From NCBI RefSeq assembly GCF_030272615.1, contig NC_081412.1:672106852-672170851 (forward strand): a DNA stretch of 64,000 nt, read 5' to 3'. Below are positions 11,890-24,001 of the stretch, piece by piece; position 1 is the first letter of the stretch, and each line of letters begins with the position of its first letter. A program made the position numbers and the translations under genes. The DNA is from Cryptomeria japonica. Taxonomy: Eukaryota > Streptophyta > Pinopsida > Cupressales > Cupressaceae. Below the pieces are notes generated by a model, which saw only the letters and a list, made by a program, of their open reading frames with translations, was not told the origin of the DNA and did not search any database.

Positions 11890-13889
11890 ATGCCATTGAA
11901 GAGCTCGAAGAGGTATGTATTTTTATTTTCTTATTGTCATTTTTTATTAATTTGAAGATTAAACTAGGTTTATTGATTTAAATTTATTTTCATTATCAAC
12001 AAATGAGATTAGACAAGAAAATGTTGAAAACACTCAATCACCTCCTCATGAAGACCATATTGAAGAAGAAGCACATCAATCACCTCCTCATGAAGACCAT
12101 ATTGAAGAAGAAGCACATCAAGAACCTCCTACAATCCCTAGACATCCCATAGGTACACAAGAAAACCTATTAGGTCAAATAGAATAATAGCCAAAAAGAG
12201 CTTGAAGGTTTAATCAAAAGGCTAAAAGATCCCATTGGAACAAACTCCCATAGGACAAACCTTTGCCAGTTATTTGCAATCTATTGTATCTCACATACAA
12301 TCTATGAGTGGGCAAATAAATTTCTGGTCCAGTAAGAAGGAAGAACAAAAGCAATTTTATGCTGACAAATTATCATATGCGGCAGTGAAGAAAAAGAAAA
12401 TTAACAAATTTGACTTTTGTGCTCTTTTTACGGACCCCCAAATGAATCAACCTTTACACCCTAGATGTAGGAGATTCCCTATTCATTGGTGTCATCATGA
12501 AGGGATTAAGAACAATTTTTGGGATAGGTGGTGGATGGTATTCGATCAGCCCCCATGCAATAATCATGAGGTACCCCAATACTTTTTGAGAAAATTGTAT
12601 TGTGAGTTTGTCCTTAATGAGATCCCAAACTATTTTGATTTTCTAGATTTCCAAGGTAGAGGTGGGGGTTCCTCACATGATAGAGAGGGTGATAGCATGA
12701 CCCAAAACTCCCACCAAGAAGCTTGGCTAGACCTATGGTGGAGCATGTTATTATTCCTTCCATTGTGAAGGAGAGTATTGAGGTCGAAACTCTAGAGTTG
12801 ATTAGCTCACTCACTCAAACCCTTATACAGTATGCTAGGCCTCTAGTAGAGGGTGATGTGAGTGATGAGGGTGATTCTTCTAGGCATCAAGTTCCGGCTC
12901 ATTTTTTTCGATCTTGTGGTTCTCTTTGCACTTATGATCCTAATAGTTTTGAGAATGCACGTGCACAAGCAGAGTTTGCTACAAAGAACATTGTCATGAC
13001 AGAATCCTTGTTGAACGAAACATTTGGCATTGATACCCAGGTGAATTTAATTACAAGTTAATTTCATTCTTTTTATTAAATCTTACATGTAAATTTGAGA
13101 ATATATCTAAATTATTAAATTATTATGATAAAAAATTAGTGTCAAAGTGTTCACAATACCAGCAACATTCCTGCAGCACCCTTTTTCATGACTTCGTCAA
13201 CTCCACGAGTATACAACGAGTGAAGAAATATAATTATTATATGTATATAGTTGAACCTTATGTGAATTATTTTCTAATTACTCATTTTGGATGTCAAATA
13301 GTTTGATGCTAGAGCTTCAACATCAACACCTTGCAATGTATTTCATCGACAATCTTTCACCCAGGTAAACAATTTATCTTTAATGTTGTTATTAAATAAT
13401 ATAGATAGTTCTGGTGATTAATAACTATACTTTTTTTAATTTTCAGATGTTGACATCAGAGACTCCTCCTGTTGTCTGTGCATCAATGGACCGCAGTGTT
13501 GCTACAGCAGTAGCAAGTTCAACTCCTTTAACAGAAGTATGAGACATATTTGTAAATTTAGTAAATTTTGCATTAAATTTGTTATCTTAATAATATGTTA
13601 TTGAAAATTTTAACGACACTTGTATTTAGTTTAATTTATATTGTGATGCTTACAGGAGGGGCTTGTCACTCCAAATCATGAACATGCACCTGTTGTGGAT
13701 GAACATTATGATTATTTGTATGTGGTAAGTGACTATTTTATTATATGTCATTCTAAAATTCAATTTTTGTATATGCTAACATCATTATTTTCATTGTATC
13801 GGATGGAGTTACAAAAAAGTTTGGAGAGGAGGTCGAGTGGATGTACTCAAAAGACACCTGCATCATATACATATCCATCCCCTCGATAA
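11890..13889 (+). pseudogene. Multi-exon gene remnant of unknown function carried by the large transposon
   Basis: Proposed exons are 11890-11912 (ATG; MPLKSSK, donor GTATGT), 12013 to about 13039 (main exon, donor after ACCCAG), 13302-13364, 13447-13536, 13656-13724 and 13809-13889 (ends in TAA). The three short internal exons are flanked by AG and GT and each is an exact multiple of three. The main exon holds a tandem 14-residue repeat (SPPHEDHIEEEAHQ twice, 12037-12120), a stop at 12184 with a frame change, and a 177-residue open stretch at 12235-12768. That stretch is rich in aromatic residues (FWDRWWMVFDQPPCNN, YFLRKLYCEFVLNEIPNYFDF). A second frame change leads into 12723-13061. I do not recognise the family. 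It may be an accessory or DNA-binding protein of the transposon. Two frameshifts indicate it is broken. Confidence 0.5.
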
Positions 13890-14505
13890 GCAAAGATATC
13901 TCATTATCTGTTTCCTTCCCCTAGAGGGAAATGAATAGAATGGGGTCTTATGTTGTATGCTTATATGGCAATTTTGAACATATGTTTTGTATTATGAATA
14001 TGTGACATTCTATGTCCATATGGCTTTTGGCAAGCCCCTATTTGACTTTATTGGATATCATGTTGTATGCCTTTATAGAAATTTTGAACATATGTGTTGT
14101 TTTATGAATACGTGAAATTCTATGTCCATATGGCTTTTGGCAAGCCTATTTGTTTATATTGGATATATTTGATAGTTTTAATGGTATACAATGTTGCATG
14201 GATTTGTATCTTTTTGGTTAATGCAAATCATTTTTCATGGTTATCTATAATTGTAGTACAAATGATTAAATGAATAATTGCACAAAGTTTATTGTTACTT
14301 AAGCTTTGAACCTAAATATGTGTTTGTTATCCAAGACACAAGCTTATGGAGATCAACACAAATTCAATAGTTATAGTCAAAATAAGACTATATAAAGGAA
14401 ACATGGAAACAACCAAAATTAGACAATGTAAGATACCATTGTACCAATACCCATTCTAAAAAGATTGTATAGCCCATAAACTTATATTCATCTAATGCAT
14501 GCACT
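13890..14505. other. Non-coding spacer with a direct repeat
   Basis: Probable 3' flank of the preceding gene remnant. It contains a direct repeat of about 100 bp (around 13950-14040 and 14063-14150; shared ATTCTATGTCCATATGG and CTTTTGGCAAGCC). The rest is AT-rich with no coding signal I can support. Confidence 0.5.
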
Positions 14506-17500
14506 TAGGCAATTTCCCTGCTAGGGTGTGGCCCGCAATGATTGAGCGAGTTGGAGAGAAAAAAGAAGGCATTCCTAGCATAAAACTAGCCACCCTAATG
14601 CGTACGAGCTAACGGTTCAGTGCCTCGATGAGTGGATTGAAAGATGGGGCATTGTGCAACTTTTCATTGAACTCACCTGACGCTTTTTATCACAACCGAG
14701 AAAGTGTCCCCACGAGCAACTAGATCCAAGTCTACCAAAATCGAGAAAGGTTTTTTTAGAGTTCCATAACATGACCCCGTAGGATTAGATGGCTCATACT
14801 TATGATTAACAGGCACCAAGAAACACGATACCGAATATTGTCAACTTTAAGCAACTTGAGCACTTTGGCAATTTCACTGCTAGGGTGTGGCCCACAATGA
14901 TCGGGTGAGTTGGAGATCAAAAAGAATGCATTGCAAGCGTAAACCCGGCCACCCTGATGCATACGAGCTGACGGTTCAGTGTCAGGATGAGCGGATTGAA
15001 AGATGGGGCATTGTGCAACTTTTCATTGAACTCATCTGACGCCTTTTGTCGCAACTGAGAAAGTGTCACCACGAGAAATTGGATCCGAGTCTACCGAAAC
15101 TGAGAGAGAATTTTTTAGAGTACCATAACATGATCCTGTAGGATCAGACCGATTGTTCTTATGATTAACGAGCACAAAGAAATGCGATGCTGAATATTGA
15201 CAACTTTGGGCAACTTGAGCACTTAGGCGATTTCGCTGCTAGGGTGTGGCCCGCAATGATCAGGCGAGTTGGAGAGAAAAAGAAGGAATTCATAGCATAA
15301 AACTGGCCACCTCAACATGTACAAGCTAATGGTTCGGTGTTGTGATGAGCGGATTGAAAGATGGGGCATTGTACAACTTTTCATTAAATTCATCTGACGC
15401 CTTTTGTCGCAACTGAGAAAGTGTCACCACGAGCAACTGGATCCGAGTCTACTGAAACTAAGAGAGGCTTTTTTAGATTGCCATAACACAACCCCATAGG
15501 ATTAGATGGCTCATTCTTATGATTAACGAGCATCGTGAAATGCGATGCCGAATATTGACAACTTTGAGCAACTTGAGCACTTAGGTGATTTCGATGCTAG
15601 GGTGTGGCCCGCAATGATCAGGCGAGTTGGAGAGAAAAAAGAAGGCATTCCTAGTGTAAACTTGGCCACCCCAATGCATAGGAGTTGACGGTTTGGTGCC
15701 GCGACATGCAGATTAAAAGTTGGGGCATTGTGCAACTTTTCATTGAACTCATCTGATGCCTTTTGTCGCAATCGAGAAAGTGTCGCCATGAGAAACTGCA
15801 TCTGAGTCTACCGAAACTGAGAGAGGATTTTTTAGAGAGCCATAACATGATCCCATATAATCAGATGGCTCATTCTTATGATTAATGAGTGCCGAGGAAT
15901 GTGATGCTGAATATTGACAGCTTTGAGCAACTTGAGCACTTAGGCAATTTTGCTGCTAGGGTGTGGCCCTCAATGATTGGGCGAGCTGGAGAGAAAAAGG
16001 AAGGCATTTTTAGTGTAAACCCAGCCACCCCAATGCATACAAGCTGATGGTTTGATTCCGCGACGAGTGGATTAAAATATGGATATTGTGCAACTTTTCA
16101 TTGAACTCATCTGGCGCTTTTTGTTGCAACTGAGAAAGTGTTGCCACGAGCAACTGGATCTGAGTCTATCAAAACTGAGAGGATTTTTATAGAGTGTCAT
16201 AGCATGACCCCACTGGATCAGATGCCTCATTCTTATGATTACCGGGCATCGAGAAACGTGATGCCGAATATTGACAACTTTGAGAAACTTGAGCACTTAG
16301 GCGATTTCACTGCTAGGGTGTGGCCGACAACGATTGGGTGAGTTGGAGACAAAAAAAAAAGGCATTCCTAGTGTAAACCTAGCCACCCCAATGCATACAA
16401 GTTGATGTTTTGGTGCCGCGATGAGCGGATTGAAAGATGGGGCATTGTGCAACTTTTCATTAAACTCATCTAATGACTTCTGTTGCAACCAAGAAAGTGT
16501 CACCACGAACAATTGGATCCGAGTCTACCAAAACCAAGAGAGGATTTTTTAGAGTGCCATAACATGACCTCATAGGATTAGATGGATCATTCCTTTGATT
16601 AACAGGTGCTGATAAACGTGATGCCAAATATTGACAACTTTGAGCAACTTGAGCACTTAGGCGATTTTGCTGCTAGGGTGTGGCCCGCAATGATCGGGTG
16701 ACTTGGAAAGAAAAAAGAAGGAATTCCTAGCATAAACTTGACCACTCCAATGCATACAAGTAGATGGTTTGGTGTTGCGACGAGCGGATTGAAAGATGGG
16801 GCATTATGCAATTTTTCATTGAACTCATCTGATGCCTTTTGTCGCAACCAATAGTGTCGCCACGAGCAATTGGATCTGAGTCTACCAAAAATGAGAGAGG
16901 ATTTTTTAGAGTGCCATAACACAACCCCACAGGATTAGATGGCTCATTCTTATGATTAACGGGCAGCGAGAAACGTGATGCTGAATATTGACAACTTTGA
17001 GCAACTTGAGCACTTAGGTGATTTCGCTGTCAAGGTGTGGCCCGCAATGATTGGGCGAGTTGGAGAGAAAAAAGAAGGAATTCCTAGCATAAACCCAGCC
17101 ACCCTGACACATACGAGTTGACGGTTCAGTGCCGCAATGAGCGGATTGAAAGATGGGGCATTGTGCAACTTTTCATTGAACTCATTTGATGCTTTTTGTC
17201 ACAACTTAGAAAGTGTCGCCATGAGAAACTGGATCCGATTCTACCAAAACCGAGAGAGGATTTTTTAGATTTCCATAACATGTCCCCATAGGATCAGACG
17301 GCTTGTTCTTATGATTAATAGGCTCTAAGAAACACGATGCCGAATATTGACAACTTTGAGCAACTTGAGCACTTAGGCGATTTTGCTGTCAGGGTGTGGC
17401 CCGCAACGATCGGGCTAGTTGGAGAGAAAAAAGAAAGCATTCCTAGTGTAAACACAACCACCCAGATGTGTATGAGATGACGGTTTGGTGCCACGATGAG

Positions 17501-18790
17501 TGGATTGAAAGATGAGGCATTGTGCAACTTTTCATTGAACTCATCTGACGCTTTTTGTCGCAACCGAGAAAGTGTCACCACGAGCAACTAGATCTGATTC
17601 TACCAAAATAAAGAGAGGATTTTTTAGAGTGACATAACATGACCCTGTAGGATCAAATGGCTCATTCTTATGATTAACGGGTATCGAGAAATGCGATGCC
17701 AAATATTGACAACTTTGAGCAACTTGAGCACTTGGGTGATTTTGCTGCCAGGGTGTGGCCCACAATGATCGGGCAAGTTGGAGAGGAAAAAGAAGGAATT
17801 CCTAGTGTAAAAATAGTCACCAAGACACATACAATCTGACGGTTTGGTGCCACGATGAGCGGATTGAAAGATGGGGTATTGTGCAACTTTTCATTGAACT
17901 CATTTGATGCTGTTTGTCGCAACCGAGAAAGTGTCACCATGAGCAACTACATCTGAGTCTACTGAAACCGAGAGAGGATTTTTTAGAGTGCCATAACATG
18001 ATGCCATAGGATTAGATGGCTTGTTCTTATGATTAACGGGCACCGAGAAATGCGATGCCGAATATTAACAACTTTGAGCAACTTGAGCACTTAGGCAATT
18101 TCGCTGCCAGGGTGTGGCCCTCAACGATCGGGTGAGTTTGAGAGAAAAAGGAAGGCATTCCTAGCGTAAACCCAGCCACCCCAATGCATACGATCTAATG
18201 GTTTGGTGTCGCGACAAGAGGAATGAATAATGGGGCATTGTGCAACTTTTCATGGAACTCATCTGACGCTTTTTGTCGCAACCGAGAAAGTGTCGCCATG
18301 AGCAACTAGATCCGAGTCTACCAAAACTGAGAGAGGCTTTTTTAGAGTGCCATAATATGACCTGATAGGATTAGATGGCTCATTGTTATGATTAACAAGC
18401 ACCGATAAACGTGATGCCAAATATTGACAACTTTGAGCAACTTGAGCACTTAGGGGATTTCGCTGCTAGGGTGTGGCTTGCAATGATTGCACGAGTTGGA
18501 GAAAAAAAAGAAGGCATTCCTAGCATAAATCTAGCCACACTGATGCATACAAGCTGATGATTTGGTGCCGCGATGAGCGGATTGAAATATGGAGCATTGT
18601 ACAGCTTTTCATTGAATTGATCTGACACTTTTTGTCGCAACCGAGAAAGTGTCGCCATGAGCAACTGGATCTGAGTCTACCGATACTGAGAGAGGCTTTT
18701 TTAGAGAGCCATAACACAATCCTGTAGGATCAGACAAATCATTCTTACATGTCACTAACAACGAGAAAAACGATGCCAAATTTTAACAAT
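14506..18790. repeat. 359-bp tandem array, 12 units
   Basis: The anchor CTAGGGTGTGGCCCGCAATG and its variants recur near 14520, 14879, 15238, 15596, 15955, 16313, 16673, 17030, 17391, 17748, 18106 and 18466, at intervals of 357-361 bases. Other landmarks in each unit are GATTGAAAGATGGGGCATTG, CAACTTTTCATTGAACTCAT and AGAGAGGATTTTTTAGAG. Units differ by about 10 percent by eye. Open frames of 60-90 residues recur on the minus strand in each unit, but they shift and are by-products of the repeat. The last unit decays near 18790. The array lies between the two convergent gene remnants. Confidence 0.9.
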
Positions 18791-19037
18791 TTTTCACACT
18801 TTGAGTGATGACAACAAATGAGCATTTTTTTACATCTTTTACCATATTAGGAGGGTATACTTCATGAAATGATCCCATGTGATCTCTAATGGTCCAAAAT
18901 GACATTATTTACATAAAATCACACAAAACAATACAAAAACATTTTTTTATATTACAATGCCTCGAGTAGTCAAAAATACAAGTCATGTACATATATCCAA
19001 ATAAGATTGATATTACAATTTTTTACATTTATATTTA
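18791..19037. other. Short AT-rich spacer
   Basis: No coding or repeat signal. It lies downstream of the minus-strand gene's stop and may be its 3' untranslated region. Confidence 0.4.
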
Positions 19038-19433
19038 ATGCAATGAACCATCTGGATCTGCTCTACTCTTTATCGTGTCTAGTATGGCCTCATGGTCAAA
19101 CTCACGAACCTTGCATAGGTTCTTGTTTAGTGGTCTACCCCCATATCTGAACAAATGAACATTTGAAGCTACAACAAGGTTAGAATAATGAAGAATTTCC
19201 ATATGTGTCTCGAAGTCCTTGAACAACCACAAGTTAGACCTCTTCAATGGGTACCTTCTAAGCCATGTACTAGTTGCAACTATTGATCCTGTGGGGTACT
19301 CAATATTTTCTCCATCTACCATAGGGCCATCCAATTTCTTTTTTGCATCCACATAATGACACAGGTAATAATTTTTTCCTTCTTCATTGTCTTCAACTAC
19401 AATTACTCCATAAACATGCCCTGCAATGATAAA
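19038..19433 (-). pseudogene. Last exon of the DDE-like gene
   Basis: An uninterrupted frame of about 130 residues after a strong branch/acceptor context. It shows YYLCHYVDAKKK, GSIVATSTWLRRYPLKRSN and LVVASNVHLFRYGGRPLNK segments and ends at TGA. The preceding exon runs into a GTGAG donor near 19520. The good conservation of this exon, with no stop, contrasts with the broken upstream exons. The domain type is not recognised with certainty. Confidence 0.5.
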
Positions 19434-21010
19434 GTCAAAAGAATTTAGCAAACAACTAAGTAAAATATGAAAGTACAAAAAATTTCATGCGGATAATCTA
19501 CCTAGTTGGACTAAATCTCACACATGGTCAAAGTCAACTGATGCTTCCATCTGTGTTAGTTGTAGTGAACTTGGAGTTCGGTATGTCTCAAGTGGGATTA
19601 GAGGCCTCATACACCATTCCTCCACCCACTCCTTTGACCCACACTCATTATAGGCACCATATCTACATGAAGAACAATAACATTCCATCTGCCACATATG
19701 GATAGTCCATGAACTTGCATTAGAGATTTTGAAAGAGTGTAGCTCATTCAATCCCATCAATGTACAATAATCTTCTAATTTTGCAATGTTAGTATCATCT
19801 ACCAACCAAAAAAAATTACGAACTGAAGACTTACCTTGATTACCTAGACCAATTGTACCATTCCACCACTGAACAATTGATTCTGCATCTTTCAAGTTTG
19901 CATTCCCTTTGTACTTTAACTCTTCTCATACTAAAGCTCTTTTAATACATGCTCCTGCATCATCATGCTTCCCTTTTCCATGCCCAGCCTCAGAGAAATT
20001 CCACATATGTTGAATAGAAGTCAACTTATGCATCCTACTCAACAAATAAAACATCTGAGAGTTCTTAAATTGTGATACACAATTATCTAACCATATGATA
20101 TGTTGATGGAATGATATGCCTCGGCTAGCCAAATTATCATAGTATCTGAAAACAACCTTGCACAAACTCTGTAGAGTGTGAGCGATCATCACTGATGTAA
20201 AAATGATACTCCCTCAATATCTTCCTATCCTCTTCCATACTATCATGTGCATGAATGAATGATGTATGCACAAATATTGCAACTTGTGTGGAGTTGTAAT
20301 ATTGTGATTGCACCTCATTCTGCGGTTGTAGTGTCTAGTTCTCTGCAAAGTCAACAATTGAAATGATTGTATGAAGTGGAAATGTGTCCTTGCATAACTT
20401 AAATTGTGAGTCCAACCAACGAGCTTGATGGTTATGCCTTGCATACTCATACACTATATTCTCATGAAGGATGCCCATAAACTGATACATTGGAATCTTA
20501 TCACTAACCAATTCACACCTTTTTGCTTCTTTTCCATCTTTTAGCATGTAGGCCACTGTCTTATATTTTCCAAATTCTACTAATTCATTACCAATTTCTT
20601 GTCCAATATCTATATGTTGATAATTTTTTTAATGTCACAATCCACCACAATCAACACATGTGTCATCCAAGAAACACTTATTGTAATATACTTGACCATC
20701 TACTCTTTCACATAAGATGCTAGATATGAATTCCCTTGAAGATGTTGGTGGACCATTTATGTTGCATTCCTGTAAAACATTGTTAGCATGCAAATCTATA
20801 CATATGTGTTGATAAACATCATAATGATTAGAAAATTCAATATGTACTCTTCAATTAGCACCACTTCTTCTATGATATTCAATTTCCTTTGTTCACAAAG
20901 TTGCTTCATTCCTTCTCTTTTTTTTACATTCTTAGCTCCAGGCTCTTCCAATGTTACATTTTTTGGTCGTTTCCTCAGCATGATGATGATTTCTACATGT
21001 ACATGCACAT
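19038..21010 (-). pseudogene. DDE-transposase-like multi-exon gene (broken) of the large transposon
   Basis: Read from 21010 down. A basic first exon (LRKRPKNVTLEEPGAKNVKK, to about 20830) precedes an intron whose acceptor TTTTACAG precedes GAATGC at 20771. A cysteine-rich segment with CVDCGG follows. Next come a segment starting VAYMLKDGKEAKRCEL (20556-20335), ISDDRS near 20190, IIWLDNCVSQFK near 20090 and MWNFSEAGHGKGKHDDAGA near 19960. The open block LKDAESIVQWWNGTIG (19895-19518) follows. The last exon starts after a clear acceptor (TTTGACTTTATCATTGCAG) with GHVYGVIVVED and ends DPDGSLH at 19038. Aspartates in ISDD and WLDN plus the glutamate in FSEAGHGKG (31 residues after the second D) could form a DDE triad; I infer this and cannot confirm it. 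Frameshifts and stops near 20170, 20330 and 20640 break it. Confidence 0.55.
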
Positions 21011-21869
21011 AAAAGAGAATAAATTGAAGTCATAAAGAGATTTTAAGAGGCGTAAGGGACAGTCCTAATGGATCTATGATTGTCTTAATTATGTTAGGAC
21101 ATTCCTAATGCATCTATGAATATCCTAATTATGCATATGTTAAAATGGATATATGAAATTGAAATTATTTCATGTATTCCTTTTTTAAATTATTTCATAA
21201 GATCTTAAAAAGGATGTATGAAATTGCAAATTTTGTTTTAAACCACTAAACAAATAATTTTCTTATGCAACTTCCTTCAAATGCATTGTTAAATTTGATG
21301 TAAATCTAATAGGATTATAATCAATTTTGACTCACACTTTTATTCTAACATTTAAACAAAATAACGCTTAATAAGTATTTGAATTCTAAAAACAAGAAAA
21401 TATTACCTCAGTTATCCAAATTTGATAAAAAAAACTATGTTCTTCCTCTTTGACATTGCCAAATGAAAAAAGAGGTGGTGGAGAGCTAATGGAAAGTATT
21501 AAATAACTTTGCATAAAATGAACACCATGCAAAAAGCATTTTTTTGTCTGATCATGCACAGAAAGAAGACAAAATGAGAGAATGTGGGCTTGGATCATGA
21601 GTCAAGGGTCCCATATAACCCTTTTTTAGTGCAACTCATTTGGCTAGCACCAAATATGGCACTAGCCAAATGACTTCCATTGAAATTTTTTAACCTTTGA
21701 TAAATTTCTACACTATACCCTATAATCTATACTCTATACCTTAAAGTTTGATAGCCACAACCATAATAATTAAACCATTTCAAACCTATAACAAATACCC
21801 TAGATCGTATGACCAAATATGCTAAATCCTCGACCCTATACAATAACCATAGACCCTATAACCCAATAT
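21011..21869. other. AT-rich spacer with a perfect hairpin; degenerate start of the satellite
   Basis: CATTTGGCTAG at 21637-21647 is the exact inverted repeat of CTAGCCAAATG at 21662-21672, with CCAAATATGG in the loop. Related CCAAAT/ATTTGG hairpins are at 51355-51435. From about 21700 the sequence shows ACCCTATA motifs that look like eroded satellite. No coding region is supported. Confidence 0.5.
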
Positions 21870-24001
21870 GTTAAACAATATGAGGTCGTTGTGGGTCGTA
21901 TGGTGTCCCAAAGGGTCATATGGTGTCATATGACCCTTTAGGACACCATATGGTCCCTTAGGACACAATGTGAACCCTAACGACACGTAAGGGATCATAT
22001 GGTATCCTAAGGGGTCATAGGACGCTATATGACCCATTAGGACACCATATGACCCTTTAGGATTCCATATTACCCCTTAGGAAACAATATGGTGTTGTTA
22101 TGGGTCGTATGGGGTCGTAAGGGTTCATATGGCATCCTATGACCCCCTAGGACACCATATGACCCCTTAGGACACAATATGGTGTCGTTATGAGTCATAT
22201 AGTGTCCTAAGGGGCCATATGGTGTCCTATGACCCCTTACGACACCATATGATCCCTTAGGAAACAATATACTATCGTTATGGGTTGTATGGTGTCATAT
22301 GGTGTACTATGGGGTCATACGACACCATATAACCCCTTAGGTGTCATTAGGGATCATATTGTGTCTTAACGGGTTACATGATGTGTTATAACCCATTAAG
22401 ACACCCTCTGACCCCTAACGATACCATATGACCCATAACGATACCATATGGTGTCCTAAGGTGTCATATAGTGTCCCAAGGGGCCATAGGACACCATATG
22501 ACCCCTTAGGACACAATGTGAACCCTAACGGCACATAAGGGGTTATATGCTATCCTAAGCGGTCATAGGACACTACATGACCCGTTAGAATACCATATGA
22601 TCCCTTAGGACAATATATGACCCATAACGACACTATATGGTGTTCTAAGGGGTCACATTGTGTAGTAAAGGGTCATATGGTGTCCTATGACCCCTTAAGA
22701 CACCATATGACCCGTTAGGACACAATATGGTGTTTTAATGGGTCGTATGGTGTCCTAAGGGGTCATATGGTGTCCTATGGGGTCATAGGACACCATATGA
22801 CCCCTTAGGGATCGTTAGGGATCATATTGTGTCTTAACAGGTCGTATGGTGTGTTATGACACCTTAAGACACCATATGACCCCTTAGGACACCATACGAG
22901 CCATAATGACACCATATGGTGTCCTAAGGGGTCATATAGTGTCCTAAAGGGTCATACGACACCATATGACCCCTTAGGATAGAATGTGAACCCTAACAAC
23001 ATGTAAAGCATTATATGGTATCCTAAGGAATCAAAGGACACTATATGACCCATTAGGACACCATATGACACCTTAAAACACCATATGACCAATAACGACA
23101 CTATATGGTGTTCTAAGGGGACACATGGTGTTGTAAGAGGTTATACGGTATCCTATGACCCCTTAGGACACCATATGACCCCTTAAGACATAACATGGTG
23201 TCGTTATGGGTTGTATGGTGTCGTAAAGGGTCATATAGTGTCCTATGGGGCCATTGCACACCATATGACCCCTTAGGTGTCGTTAGGGATCATATTGTGT
23301 CTTAACAGGTCATATGGTGTGTTATGACCCCTTAAGACACCATATGACCCCTTAGGACACCATATGAGCCATAATGACACCATATGGTGTCATAAGGGGT
23401 CATATAGTGTCCTAAGGGGTCATAGGATACCATATGATACCTTAGGATAGAATGTGAACCATAACAACATGTAAGGGGTTATATGGTATCCTAAGGGGTC
23501 AAAGAACACTATGTGACCCGTTAGGACACTATATGACACCTTAAAACAACATACGACCAATAATGACACTATATGGTGTTCTAAGGGGACACATGGTGTC
23601 ATAAGAGGTCATATGGTGTCCTATGACCCCTTAGGATACCATATGATGCCTTAGGACACAATATGGTGTCGTTATGGGTCGTATGGTATCCTAAAGGGTC
23701 ATATGGTGTTCTATGGGGCCATAGGACACCATATGACCCCTTAGGTGTTGTTAAGGATCATATTGTGTCTTAACAGGTCATATGGTGTGTTATGACCCCT
23801 TAAGACACCATATGACCCCTTAGGACACCATACGACCCATAATGACACCATATGGTGTCCCAAGGGATCATATAGTGTCCTAAGGGGTCATAGGACACCA
23901 TATGACCCCTTAGGACACAATGTGAACCCTAACAACATGTAAGGGGTTATATGGTATCCTAAGGGGTCATAGGACACTATATGACCCATTAGGACACCAT
24001 C
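21870..24001. repeat. Palindromic satellite, segment 1
   Basis: Built from the 20-bp unit CATATGACCCCTTAGGACAC and its reverse complement, switching orientation at the self-complementary cores CATATG and CCTWAGG. A marker sentence (TTAGGGATCATATTGTGTC) recurs at about 22347, 22814, 23285 and 23753, giving a higher-order period near 468 bp. The segment is interrupted at 24002 by an LTR element. Short and medium open frames in it are accidents of the repeat. Confidence 0.92.
23995..24000. repeat. Probable target duplication of the nested gypsy-like element
   Basis: CACCAT at 23995-24000 and again at 31632-31637, with one extra C between the left copy and the LTR. The satellite reads continuously across the two flanks if the element is removed. 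Confidence 0.5.

Noticed and set aside
15523-18717. Recurrent 65-107-residue minus-strand frames in the 359-bp array
   Set aside because: They recur because the DNA repeats. Frames move and break between units and there is no domain.
14506-18790. CRISPR-like array (regular spacing)
   Set aside because: Units are 359 bp without a repeat-spacer pattern. The context is a plant nuclear genome.
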